From positions 28,091,619 through 28,155,618 of the forward strand of contig OZ023275.1 in assembly GCA_964007475.1 (NCBI GenBank): a stretch of 64,000 nucleotides of DNA, in the 5' to 3' direction. This DNA comes from Hybos culiciformis. Taxonomy: Eukaryota; Arthropoda; Insecta; Diptera; Hybotidae. The translations under genes and the position numbers were made by a program. A model generated the notes under the pieces. That model had not been told where the DNA came from, searched no databases, and saw only the letters and a program-made list of their open reading frames with translations. Every line of letters starts with the position of its first letter. The stretch's first letter is position 1. Positions 10,501-21,900 of this stretch are shown here, piece after piece.

Positions 10501-12273
10501 AGGGCTGTAGCTAGATCCCATCATAGGATCTGTTATCATTAATGGCTTGTACAAATGGGAATTTGGCATTGATGGTAATGTTTGTTGCTGAATTTGTGTT
10601 GGTTCTGGCTTAATTATATCAATGGGTTCTGGCTTTATTTTAGGTGTTTGATCTTGTTGAGGTAACAATAGTATATCATCAGAAATTTCCATTTTATCTA
10701 TATCGTCCAAAAAATTGTTCAACATATCTACAAAATTTTGAGAAACAAAAAATATTTTCTTTAAATTTAAAATAACCAAATTTCTTAATAGCCTCCTAGG
10801 TAAATAATGGGTTTAACAGTTCACAGAAAAAAGCAGCTAGAGCTGACTAGTTTTTATTTTATTTATGGGAGGAACAAGTAGGTGTAGGTGCCTGCTTAAT
10901 TCATCGACAAAATTTTCATAATATCGAATTATGTATTTAGTTGATGAATGTAATAGAAAACCATTATTATGTTTGTGGTATGTTACGACACAAAAAAATT
11001 TTAAGTTTTATTCTAGTATGTAGGTATGTATAAATCAAATTGTATTTGTAAATTTAAATTGCAATTTATCAAGAATCCATCATTATTATTAACCAAGATT
11101 ATTTCTCAACAAAGAATGTGGGTATCTATACTTTAAATCCTTATCGTTAATTTTTTTTTAAATTGACAAATACGTATTTGTTAAAAAAAAAAAATTTGAA
11201 ATATTATTTATACTTAGTTTTAGGCAATTTTATTTTAATCACTAAGATTAAAGAATAGGTACATATTTTTCATATTTTTTTTTCTTATGTATTTTTTGTT
11301 CAAAATATTTACACTTTCTAGATTTTATTATATTTTTACACCTAATTACATTTCTTTCTTTTTTTAATTTAAGAAAAAATTATATTATTTTTTAAAGTAA
11401 GAAAGAATTATAATTAAATTCAAGGTCAAATATTTTATATACATATAAAGCAATATTTACATTTACATTTATTATTATTATTTTTTTTTAATATAATACG
11501 TCTTGTATTTCGCTGACTGTGACTTCATTTATATTAGAATAAAAAAAATTGTTTTTTTTTATATAAATTTTGTTTATTTGAAAAACGGTAATCTATGCTG
11601 GAATGTAAGCTTTTTGTATTTCTTTTTGTGGGTACAAAAATTATTGAAATATTTACGGAAGAAATTCATAGATACCTAGGCAGTGTATATAAAAGGAAAG
11701 GTAAAAAGGTAGTTAATAATTTTCGAAAGAGAAAATAATGTACTTAATAGGTAAATTATGTGGTTTTAATATTTTAGAGATATGGATATTGATATGTAAT
11801 TTAAAAAAAAAAATCTATTTCAGACTTTATTTTAAACACAAATCAATGATTTAGTCGTTATCTTTTTTTTTTTTGTTCATTTAATCGAAAAAGCAATAAG
11901 GCAGGTAGGTAGACAAGTCTAACTATGTACCTTCATACCTATCTCTACAGTATATACCTAACTGATTTGGTACTACTACCTACAACCTACCAAGATACCG
12001 ATTGGGTCTTTGAAAAATAATATTTAATGAACAGCATTGATATACCTCTAATGTAGTTATGTAGTATACCTACCTAATTATTTTAACCTACATAAATCTA
12101 AAAACAGAAAAATAAATAGAGAAATTGAAAAAAAAAAAATATAATAATAATTCTAACTTACCGGGCGGCAACATATCCTTAATTAATGAAATTGCATCCT
12201 CATCTTTGAAAATATCCATCATGGGATCTGTAGAATTCGGATTACCGAATCCCAAGTCCATTGAATCATCCAT
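4524..12273 (-). CDS. SREBP: Sterol regulatory element-binding protein, seven coding exons, 1115 residues
   Basis: Membrane-tethered bHLH-zip transcription factor controlling lipid synthesis genes. Coding exons: 12162-12273, 9354-10727, 8481-8668, 7277-8298, 7078-7198, 6682-6849, 4524-4886; all GT-AG and in phase. An acidic N-terminus (MDDSMDLGF, then [13 protein letters not shown]) is followed by a Gln/Thr/Asn-rich stretch. The bHLH-zip at about residues 303-370 holds H309, E313, R314-R315 and the family's tyrosine (Y316). TM1 is at about 447-468 with the Asn-Pro needed for site-2 protease (AVNPF). The luminal loop carries RNIL at 487-490, which fits the RxxL site-1 protease motif. TM2 lies at about 509-533. 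The C-terminal SCAP-binding regulatory domain fills exons 4-7. Full length is close to the Drosophila protein. Release by ER-to-Golgi transport and S1P/S2P cleavage is expected; in insects the signal is mainly phosphatidylethanolamine or fatty acid status rather than sterol. Intron 6 (4887-6681) carries two transposons. Confidence 0.96.
5315..5727. mobile_element. Tc1/mariner-type MITE in SREBP intron 6, TA target duplication
   Basis: A 409 bp element (5317-5725) has terminal inverted repeats of at least 25 bp, starting GCTAGCCACCCACTAACACT and ending with the reverse complement. It is flanked by TA at 5315-5316 and 5726-5727, the target duplication of the Tc1/mariner (IS630) group. No transposase reading frame is present, so it is non-autonomous. 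It lies within intron 6 of SREBP and does not touch a splice site. Confidence 0.87.
5728..6090. repeat. Diverged short repeats with AATAATCCATA-like words
   Basis: The word AATAATCCATA or close forms recurs several times between 5740 and 6060, with related phrases such as CAAATCGTAGTAATC at 5996-6010 and again at 6636-6650, after the foldback element. The locus looks like old tandem repeats later split by that element. It is intronic (SREBP intron 6). No coding potential is seen. Confidence 0.5.
6091..6618. mobile_element. Foldback (MITE-like) element with long inverted repeats in SREBP intron 6
   Basis: About 528 bp bounded by TGGGTAGCTGACTTAAGGTC at 6091 and the near-exact reverse complement ending at 6618. 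The inverted arms extend over 100 bp per side and are themselves built from repeats of the words GACATAAAGTCAAGTGA and ATGTCGTTTT in both orientations. The target duplication cannot be read because the insertion lies in an AT dinucleotide run. The centre (about 6255-6470) has an 87-codon open stretch without recognisable protein similarity, which I do not call a gene. Confidence 0.8.
10728..12161. other. SREBP intron 1
   Basis: A 1.43 kb AT-rich intron between donor GTAAGT at 12161 and acceptor TTTTGTAG above 10727. It contains A/T runs, TACCTA/TAGGTA words near 11,900-12,000, and no recognisable gene or element. Confidence 0.7.
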
Positions 12274-15200
12274 TTTTCCTTTTATTGATCTTATATATTA
12301 TTTAATAATTATGTTATTGTTTTTTCTGTATTTTCTAAAAAAAAAATTAAAAATTATAAGTTTTAATTAAAAAAAAAAAAAGAAGAAAAATAAGAATGTA
12401 GGTAAATAAGTAGGTAAGGTATACCTACCTATTGTTTTTAATGTATTATTTTTGTTTAATTATTTATATATTTATTTCGTTTTTCCTAATTAGGTATAAT
12501 AATTTTCACACGTAATTTCGGACTATGATTACTAAATTTTTAAATAAATTAACTACGGTATAAGTATGTACTATGTATACATTATACATTGATTCATTAT
12601 TCATTCGCAGAAGTCACAGTCACAGAGGGAAAAAATCAAAAAATAGAATTTGACATTTAATTGAAATTTTGATAAAATTTGGTGTTGCCAATCGTGATCA
12701 AAATTAAAGTGACTAAATTTAAAAAATATTATTTTGTTTGGCTGCAGTCAAATTTTAAAAAAGAATTTTTAATAAAATAAATGCAAATATTAAACTGGGT
12801 TTTTAAAAAAAAAAATTATAATCTGATCCGATCTCTGAAATACACAACTATAGACGTCTTCTCTCCCGTTATTATATTTAATAATTCATAAATTTTCACA
12901 TGTATTAATTGTTTTTTTATGTAATATTTATAAATTAACAATAACAAAATATACATGTGAAAAGGGTTGGGGTCTAAATCCCGGAAGCCAAAATCCCGAA
13001 TACAAAAGCCCGAAAAAAATCCCTGAAGATAAAATCCCGGAAGCCAAAATCCTGGAAAACAAAACCCCGGAAACCAAAATCCCGGAAACCAGAAAACCGC
13101 AGGGACAAAATCCCGGAAATTTTAATTTCGAAGAAAAAATTAACTGCGGGGCTTCAGGGATTAAAACCTCCTTTTTCACAATATAACCCATGGCTACGCG
13201 GATTTAGTGTTTTCGGGACTTTGACTTCTGGGATTTCGTCTTTCCGGGATTCTAACTTCCGGGATTTCAGAATCCGGGATTGTGATTTCAGGGATTCTGT
13301 AAACGGGAAAAAAAAAATTATGAATCATAAATCAGTATATCATAAAGGAAGTGAAGAAAGCTAAAGCTAGTAGGTAATGATAATGATTTTTAAAACTTTT
13401 ATACTGTAGCTGTTGAAACAATATACCAATACCTAGATCTCATTTTATGCAAATGCAAAACATTATTCTGAGATATTCAGTCATGTTGATTCGATTTTTT
13501 TGCTTGCAAGAATATTATACTTTTTAAGTTTAAGCCCACACACTGTCCCCTCTTCAAAAAAAATAAATAAATCGAGTTAAAATATGAATTCAGTCCATCT
13601 CTAACATGTGAAAATTTTGGGAAACCATATCACCAAAACCGAATCTTTGCCCTTACATCCCTTTTAAATTTACAGGTTTGGACATCACCTCTACCTCAAC
13701 CTCATTACGTTTTAGCCAAATCGAGCTTGTACACTGCACTTGTGATGTTTGTGTGACTTATTTTGTTATAAAAATTATCTACATACGGTATTTTCTAGTT
13801 AGACGATAAAACTTTTTTATAGGATATTAAATTTTATATTATGCTTTTAGTTTTCTGATGAGCTGTTATGAACCGGCTGCAACTTTAAACTCGATAGGCA
13901 ACACCAACATTTATATTTTTTTTCTACGCTAAAAGAAATTTTTGATAATTTCTGATTGGTTAAAAAAAAATCATACGATGTTTAACTTTGTTTTTTTTTT
14001 TTAATTTTACTACCTTTCTATCCACATCACATTTAACTTAGCTAACTACTTTCAAAAAAAATTATGTTTATCTCTTAGCTCTTACATTATATTTTTATTT
14101 GTTTTAATAAATGTTTATTTTTAAAAGTTGATGAAACAATATAATTTTCCATATTATTTATTTTATTTTTTTTAATAATAATAATGTGAAATCAAGAACA
14201 AATTATTTTTTGTTCATTTTAATTGGACTTTTAAATTTTAATACATATTTACTTTTGTGCTTATGGTTATTGAATTAATAAGTTTTGTAACATAAAATAA
14301 TAGTATTAAAGAAAGGCTATTGATGGTGTGGTGAGAAATACGTGTTGAAAACTAAAAATGTACACCCCTCGGCCTATCTAGAACAAAACTTAATTTCCGA
14401 TGGTAATAAAAATTAGAAAACTCACCTTGATTTTGATGACTATTTTAAAAAAGTTACAACTAGTAATATAAAAATATAATCGAGAGAAAAGTATGTAAAA
14501 ATAATCATTCAGAGGAACACCGCCCTCCAGCCGTCCTGTTCTTCATGTTATAATAACGAATGATGGTGATATTCACAAATTATAAATTAAATATTATAAC
14601 ATGGACACAAAATAAAATGAAACGGAGTCTTTGAGCAATCAAGAGCAATAGTTTTAAACGATATTTTGCTGGAATATTACTGAGTAGGTGAATTATTCTA
14701 TCCGAAAATTTTGTTCAATATAGACGGGGGTTGGGCATTTGTCCGCGGGACATTTATCCCCGATTTGTTTTTGTATCACCGACATCAAAATGGCATTTGT
14801 CCGCGATTCGAAATGACTATGAAATAAAATTTTTTGCTCTTTGAATTTTATTCGTTAATTTGAATGGAAAAACTATTCCACAGTTTTTCCGTGATGAAAA
14901 TGCGTGGTGAAAGTTAACTCAGTTACATTTTGACAGATAAACAACACGACATTGACTCACTATTGGTTTACTTTTCTTTTGTTAATTTTCGTGAGTGAAA
15001 AGGAAAAAAATCTATTGCCGCTTTGCTCGTTACTACACAAATTTTTCAATAATTTTGTTTCCATTTGTTTTTTTATGAAAATATGTTATTGACAATGTCA
15101 TTCATAAGTGCCAATAGCGACAATTATTGGGTTGGGATTTATTTAAACAAATTGGTGTTATAAAAATTAAAATCGTATCAAAAATAGCCCAAATATTACT

Positions 15201-15772
15201 TTAAAGCCGGAAAATCGACATAAAAAGGAATAATTAAGCTGGTAAGTAATCTTATTTTAGTAAATATTTTTATAAAATATTAAATAAAATGTTAAATTTC
15301 ACATTTTAAATAGTCTAGACAAGACATCTAAGAACAAAAAATTAGAAGAGGAGCGGGAATGTAAAAAAATTTTGACTATTTTTGAGAGAACAAATAGAAA
15401 AAAAACAAAAAAGAAAATTGATTGAAATATTATTTTATTTTTATCTTTAATAAATATGGATCAAATCTCTTTTTTATTTTTTTATTTTAAATAATTAAAA
15501 AAATTAATACTGAAATTATAATTATTAGACGTCTTGTCCTCTACGTTTTTTATTTTATTAGTTTTTTAAGAATTTTAAATGCAAACGGGATCACGCTTTA
15601 GTTCAATAATAATCCACGAGAAGCGCCACCTAAGCCTATTTGGATGAGGGATGCTGAGTGGATGGAAGAAAATATAAACAAAAAATTATACCTAAGCTTT
15701 TCTTGTAAAACAATTGCGAAACAAAATACATACTGAATTATATTAATATTAATTGAAAATTAAAAATAAAAT
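12274..15772. other. Intergenic region between divergent SREBP and mRpS23
   Basis: About 3.5 kb separating the starts of SREBP (minus) and mRpS23 (plus). It holds a minisatellite at 12,960-13,305 (listed separately), a twice-used word GGCATTTGTCCGCG at about 14,731 and 14,790, and otherwise AT-rich sequence. No further coding exon or tRNA was recognised. Promoters of both genes must lie here, but no TATA box in a convincing place was identified. Confidence 0.5.
12960..13305. repeat. Inverted minisatellite of CCGGGATT / AATCCCGG units
   Basis: From about 12,972 to 13,120 a 13-16 bp imperfect unit (AATCCCGGAAGCCAA-like) repeats roughly nine times. From about 13,200 to 13,300 the same unit recurs in the reverse orientation (TTCCGGGATTC-like, about six times). 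The two arms face each other across a 75 bp centre, so the whole can fold back. It may be a foldback transposon end or a hairpin-prone minisatellite. An 87-codon open frame across it follows from the repeat and is not a gene. Confidence 0.75.
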
Positions 15773-16939
15773 ATGGCTCAAAGTCGATTAGAAAAGATTG
15801 GAACAATTTTTTCGAGGTAAAGACAATTGCAAATCAATATAATTAAATTAAACATTTAGTCATCCAAGAATTTACTGTCTTCTATTAGTAAGTAACAGAT
15901 AGATGTAAAATTGATCTCAAAAAACGTTAAAAAGAAAACCCTTAAAAAAATTGTTCGACTTCTTAATTAATAGATTTCGACTAAATATTTTTTTCAGGCC
16001 TAAGAATTGTTAAATAGTAAAAACCTACCTATTTCACTTCAATTTAATTGAAAAAGTTTCCGGAATCCGGTTAAAAGTATTTTCTAAATTTGAATTTGCA
16101 GAATTTTCATATATTTAATAACTTTTTAGGGTAACAGGTTTATTACGATCTGGAGCCATGAAAAAAGAAGATAAACCATTATGGTATGAAGTTTATGAAT
16201 CGTTCCCTCCAAAACAAGAACCAAGATTTGATCGCCCAATTCCAAATATGAAATTGAAAAAAATTTTATACGAAGATGATATCATAAGAGCGTAAGTTAT
16301 TAATTCAGAAATATTACGAGTCAGTAATAACTATAGTTTTCAAATTTTAGGAAATACCATAAACTTGCAATTAATGACGTAACAAATTTATCTGATGATA
16401 AAAAGTACAAAACAAAAAGCCAACAATTCATTGAAATTTATAAAAATTTAAAAGATCAAGGTAGGTACCTACCTATTAATCTTTTAATAGTAGTCGTAGT
16501 ATTCATTAATGGGAAAATTTCTCTCAGTAATAAAATTTATTGTTATGATTATGTTTCAAAAAGTCATAAAATGGAACAAAAGCTTTTTCGTAGTATCTAT
16601 CTTATGTTAAACTTAATAATATTATTTATTCCTATTGATAGTCTATATGATGTCAATTTAAGAAATATATAGATTAATTATTATAACCTGAAATTATCTT
16701 TATAATTTATAACTAAAATACGAATTACCTAATTTAAATAAAATAATTAAATATCTTTAGGTCCGATTGTTGATGAGAAAATTGTTGAAGTTGCCATGGA
16801 AATGCTTCAGGATAAAATCAAAAGTCCTCACACTAATCAACCTATAAAAATGGTTGAGGATTTCACAAATGCTAAAATTAGTCAAAATACAATAGATAAT
16901 AAGCCTGCATTAAATATCAAAGATTTGTTCAAGGAATAA
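15773..16939 (+). CDS. mRpS23: Mitochondrial small ribosomal subunit protein mS23, four exons, 164 residues
   Basis: Structural protein of the mitochondrial 28S ribosomal subunit. Exons: 15773-15816, 16130-16291, 16351-16460, 16761-16939, all with GT donors and AG acceptors in phase. The N-terminus MAQSRLEKIGTIFSRVTGLL matches the conserved animal MRPS23 start (SRLE, GSIFSR, LLR). KPLWYEVYESFPP and EPRFDRPIP follow, then YEDDIIRAKYH. The C-terminal third is charged and less conserved (ends NIKDLFKE). Short introns (59-313 bp) are usual for the window. AATAAA-like words lie at about 16,979 and 16,997, within 60 bp of the stop, as plausible polyadenylation signals. Assignment rests on these blocks and on length; confidence is high. 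Confidence 0.93.
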
Positions 16940-17097
16940 CATTGTGTTGTTACAATAAATATTTCTAAATTATATTATATAATAAAAATGTAAAAAATAA
17001 AAATATACACCAATTCTTTGAATAAATTGAATTAACTTATAACATCATCATAAAATTTAATATTTATATTTAAGGACATAAGCTTAATGCAAGCTTA

Positions 17098-17150
17098 CTA
17101 GTACCATAGATTAAGAATACACATTGTGTATTCTTAATCTATGCTAGTAC
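17098..17150. mobile_element. Perfect 39 bp palindrome, collapsed copy of a foldback transposon
   Basis: 17,105-17,143 is CATAGATTAAGAATACACA, one T, then the exact reverse complement. It is flanked on both sides by the 7 bp direct repeat CTAGTAC (17,098-17,104 and 17,144-17,150). The same termini bound a 216 bp element at 20,429-20,644, so this is a minimal copy of that family consisting only of its two tips. It encodes nothing. Confidence 0.85.
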
Positions 17151-18394
17151 CTAAATAAACGATTTTATAGTACATAAATAACATAAAAAACAACATTCAA
17201 CAATTGTATTTTCATAATTAATTGGGTACACTGTAGTCTTTAACAAAAACACTTATTGCTTTTTAATTTAGACTAAAGACTAAAAGTTTGGAGTAAACTT
17301 GCGATCATGAAATTCAAACAGATCTGTAAGTTCGTTTAACTAACAGAGGTTATTCTAGTTAAATTGGCTGATGAAAATTGTTCTCCAACGTTTGTTAGAA
17401 ATTAAATTTTCAAACTAATTTTTTTTTTTTTTTTTTAACTTTGTTTCTGGTGAGAATTACACAATTGAAGGTGGATTTTTGTCATGGGATCTGATATCTG
17501 GTTTATACCTTGTTTGCACCTATTTTTTTTCCCGGATAAGATATCGTATAAGAAATAGAAATTTCCATTTCTTTTTCCGGAAATATTTTTGGGAGCGAAC
17601 ACGGTATAACAAATTAAAAAATATATATAATGATGGAAACACTTCATAATTCAATTAATTAATAGTTGGTTCTGTTCTATGCTAAGAATTCAGAAGTTAT
17701 CAAATGTTTCCGACAGACCGCGAATAAAAGATTGTCAAAAGTCTGACAGCTCTAAAAATTTATTAGAAAAAATAATAAAAAAAATATTGAAAAAAGATAA
17801 TGAAAAAAATATGATGAACTAAAAATAGAACAAAAAAAAGTATTTGAAAATTTTATTTTAAAACGTAATTTAAGTAAAAAGAATACATTTTAAAGGTTTG
17901 AAAATACATATTCTAATATTATTTGTTTTCATTTTTAAACAACTCATAATATTGTTCCAACTATAATAATCATCGAGAATCTAGGTTCATCCAGGAGCCA
18001 GCCAGGGTTAGGTATAATCTAAAAACAGCTAAAGACATTGTTGACAGACCACAGTACACATACTATCTAGTTTCTTTGTTCTGATTGGCTTTATATTTAT
18101 TCTTCTCAAAGTATACATTCAAATACAATAGATGAGAGCAGCATCAAAGCGGAAAAATACCCAACTAGGTATCTACCTACTTAAATATTTCAAATAATGA
18201 CCAATGTGTCTGTCTCTGGCAATAAAATTCAATTCTAATCTAAGTTGTTGTCTGCCATGTTGGAAAATTTCAATGTCATTAGTTTTGATAAAACTAATCG
18301 AATTTTCTTAGGCAATGAGATGTTGTATTTAGATACAGGTTACCGTTACCTACATGTTGTTATTTTTTCTGCTTATTCATAATACCAGAATTTT

Positions 18395-18604
18395 AAAAAT
18401 GCTAATGTGCGGGATACACTACTTAGCTGAAAAAGTCTGCCTGCCTCAGCTCTTTGTTGAATCTGTGTGTAACAATTCGTGTAAAACACTCGCATGTTAC
18501 ACGAATTTTGACACAACACTTAGGTCGCCTGTGTTAGGTCGCTTAGGTCGCCTGAATTTTTCAGCTAGTGTATCTCGCACATTAGACACATTAGAGCATT
18601 TTTC
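18395..18604. mobile_element. Foldback element upstream of DCAF6
   Basis: The outer arms are inverted: AAAAATGCTAATGTGCGGGA at 18,395 pairs imperfectly with the right end, where TAGTGTATCTCGCACATTAG precedes AGAGCATTTTT. The inner arms share AGCTGAAAAA and its complement. A nested hairpin pairs 18,474-18,484 with 18,497-18,507 (AATTCGTGTAA and complement), and GGTCGC occurs three times at 18,520-18,555. It looks like a MITE with a composite centre. An open frame of 98 codons across it is incidental. Confidence 0.65.
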
Positions 18605-18929
18605 TCTGGTAAAATTTTATATGAAAAAAACTATTTTACCCGATCTGTAGTACTATCTTTAAATTGCACTTTAGACACAAATATTTTTTTCAAAAATAAC
18701 TCAAAATCTAGGTATATTATGATTTATCAGAAGAGGGTAATAAAACCTACCTAGTTATTAATAATCATATGTAGCGTAGTGTATATTGTTTTGTAATAAT
18801 ATTCAAATTATTAGGTAATTGATAATTTTTAATTTATTTTTCAAATAACTACAATTTTTCTTTTAGGTTCATTTAATCTTTCCATTAACGTGGTTAGGCG
18901 CAGTCAATAAATTGTGAATAGAAACGAAA

Positions 18930-21900
18930 ATGAACTCTGTATTCCGTGATATTTTTAATCAAAATTATTTCAATGAGAATGAGGCGAGAAAACGTATTAT
19001 TAATAGCACTAAAGGCAAGCATTTTTTTTTAATGAATATTTAATTTTGAATTGAATGGTATAATAATTTATTAATTAAAATTTTAAATGTTTTCTAAATT
19101 AAAATTTTTATACAGATAATTCGAAAAAGATTGAAGAATGATTCTTTTTATGGAGTTTTATCAAATTGTGCATTAAATATTGCTATTAACGATAATTAGT
19201 TACTAATGTTTTTTATTATAATTACAGACAGTTTGGATTATGTTCAACGATTAGATCTGGAATCATCTTTAGATGTTCATAATGGCTGTATAAACACAAT
19301 TTGTTGGGTAATTTTACGAAAGTTTTTGTTTCACGCATTTTTTAATGTTTCTAAAAAACATAAATTATTAAATTGAATACAGAATGAAACTGGTGAATAC
19401 GTTTTATCAGGTTCAGATGATCAACACATAGTCATTACAAACCCGTTTAATAAAAAGATATTATATAAATATAAAACAGCTCACCGGGCTAACATATTTA
19501 GCGCTAGATTTATGCCAAAGTCAAATGAACGAATTGTTTCGTGTAGTGGAGACGGTGCCGTTCTTTATACTAATCTGCATACTCAGGAAAAAAATGAGAC
19601 ACAGCTTAACTATTTTAATTGTCATAACAATGGTACAACTTATGAAGTAATGACATTGGAACATGAACCACAAAGTTTTTTATCTTGTGGTGAAGATGGA
19701 ACTGTTAGATTATTTGATTTAAGACAAGTTTCTAGGTACGTATTGTATGTATATAGGCAAATTAACAAGCTAACTAGATGGTCTTCTAGATAGTTTTAAG
19801 AAAAATAGTTATCCTCATTTCAAAGTTTTTTGAATAAGAACTTCATTTTTTGTAGGTATTTTCATTTACTGTTATTTTGTCACCACTGATCTTTTTAACT
19901 TATTTTAAAACTATCCCTCCTTATTCTTAGTACCGAAATAAGTTATGAAAAAAATCAAAAATCGAATTATAGATCAGGAAAAATATGTAATTCGGTAACT
20001 TCATGGATATCTTGGATTTTATATACATTTTTTTCAACCTGATATGACGCAAAACCAAAGAGTATGTATATTATACATAGAGGATAATATACATAGTATG
20101 TATATTATAGATACAGGATAATATACATACTCTTTGGCAAAACGTAAAAAAAAAAAGTTTAATTTATTTAGTTTCTTTAATTTAAAACTATTATTAATTA
20201 ACCATTTTTTTTATTATTTTTAATTTCAATTAATTCAAAATATATATATAATACGAGCTGATCATGGTGCGAACGTTGCTTCGCCCTTCCCTTTTGTCTT
20301 TTGCTTTTTCCCTAATTTTTGGTTTTTTCCTTTGCAATTCCTCTCTGCTCTTCCCCTCTAACATTTCCTTTCAGATCAACTTTTTCAGCTTTTTCCTTAT
20401 TATTTTTTTAAACTAAGTTTATTTTAACCATAGATTAAGAATACACCAAGATGGGAAGCTTCATACAACATTATTTTTGGTATTTTTAAGTCAATGTTTA
20501 GTAAAACAAAATAAAATACGTAATAATTATCAATGTATGAAAAGAATTTTATTTAGTTTTACTAACACCTTCACAATAAAATACCAAAAAAGACTGAAAA
20601 AATGTTGTATGAAACTTCCCATCTTGGTGTATTCTTAATCTATGTTTTAACTTAACCTGTATAAGTTTGTTAACCATCAGTATTTTTTTAATGAATCACT
20701 TTATTTTCTATTGACAGACAATATTTCTTTGCTTATTTTTATATACCTTTAGTTATTTCTTCTTTTGTTTCACTAATTCCGTTATTTACATTAGAAATTT
20801 CCTTTTTGCAAATTATTATTATTTTCTCATTCGAAAATTGTTCGAACAGCCGTTACAAACAAACTTTATATTTAAATTCTCATTCAATTATTTTAAATCA
20901 TTTTTTTGTTTTCAATTTTTAAAAACTGTTTTCACTTTGCTCAAGAATGCATTTTATTGTCTTAACAATTTTTACTTCAAAAAATTATATATATTTTTTA
21001 ATCATTTCAATAAAAAAAATTCATAAAATTCTATTAAATTCATTCAAATACTCAAATATTCGAAAAGTCTTAATTGATTTTCATTAATTTTTTTAGCTGC
21101 CATAAAACTTGCTGTAAGGATAACATTCTAATATTTAACTCAAGTGCCATAACAGCTATGACTTTATCACCAAATACGTATTGTATCGCAATCGGAAGTT
21201 CAGATAGTTTAGTGAGGATTTATGACCGTAGATATTTAACACTTATTGATTTTTCACTACCATCGTCACCAGTAGAACGTTATTCTAAACCGGTGAAAGC
21301 TTTCAGTATTCCAACAAATGCTAAAAGAACTTTTCGTGTTACATCCGTTCAATATTCAGCGGATGAAAACGAAATGCTAGTCAGTTACAGCTCAGATTAT
21401 TTATATTTAATAGATGTTAAGAAACCAGGAATCGATTTGTCAATATTAAAAACAAAACAATTTCCTAAGAAGAAATCATTTTTAGATTCGTCACCTCCAC
21501 CAGTTCGAAAATTACGTTTACGAGGTGATTGGAGCGATACAGGTCCAAATGCTAGACCCGAAGGCGATTTAGGTCAAACACGGGTCGAAATTGGTCAGGT
21601 TAGACCCCAATTGCATGGGACTATTATGCACCGAATGACTGAGGTATTGAGTCGCATGTTAAATGATCCTCAAACACGAAATAGCTTAAGTTCTCCACAA
21701 TTTTCTCAAGATAATCAAGCTTTATTTGCAAATGCTGCAAGGGAGATCGAAAATTATGGAAACCCTAACAGTAAGTATAATTATTTAAAAAGAAATTTTT
21801 ATCAAGTTCTTATAATTCATTACCTACATTTACATATAATATAAATCTGCTCACTTTCTGATCATACAAATGTTTGGTGTTTCTAAAGAACACATTTGTA

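Larger units (their letters stand above)
16940..18929. other. Intergenic region between mRpS23 and DCAF6
   Basis: About 2 kb of AT-rich DNA. It contains the 39 bp palindrome at 17,105-17,143, a foldback element at 18,395-18,604 and TACCTA words near 18,170. A 70-codon minus-strand open frame near 17,435-17,647 has no recognisable similarity. No other gene is seen; the DCAF6 promoter should lie towards the right end. Confidence 0.5.
19736..21096. other. DCAF6 intron 3
   Basis: A 1.36 kb intron containing a short hairpin at 20,055-20,137 and the 216 bp foldback element at 20,429-20,644. The rest is AT-rich, with a pyrimidine-rich stretch at 20,275-20,400. No coding exon was recognised. Confidence 0.7.

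Noticed and set aside
12125..12370. 81-codon plus-strand open frame
   Set aside because: Antisense to SREBP exon 1 and its flanks.
12928..13191. 87-codon minus-strand frame with GxxxSGIL repeats
   Set aside because: Translation of the CCGGGATT minisatellite; the repeated peptide mirrors the DNA repeat.
17435..17647. 70-codon minus-strand open frame
   Set aside because: No similarity recognised, no splice or promoter context; possibly part of an old repeat.
18354..18650. 98-codon plus-strand open frame
   Set aside because: Spans the foldback element at 18,395-18,604 and follows its inverted repeats.
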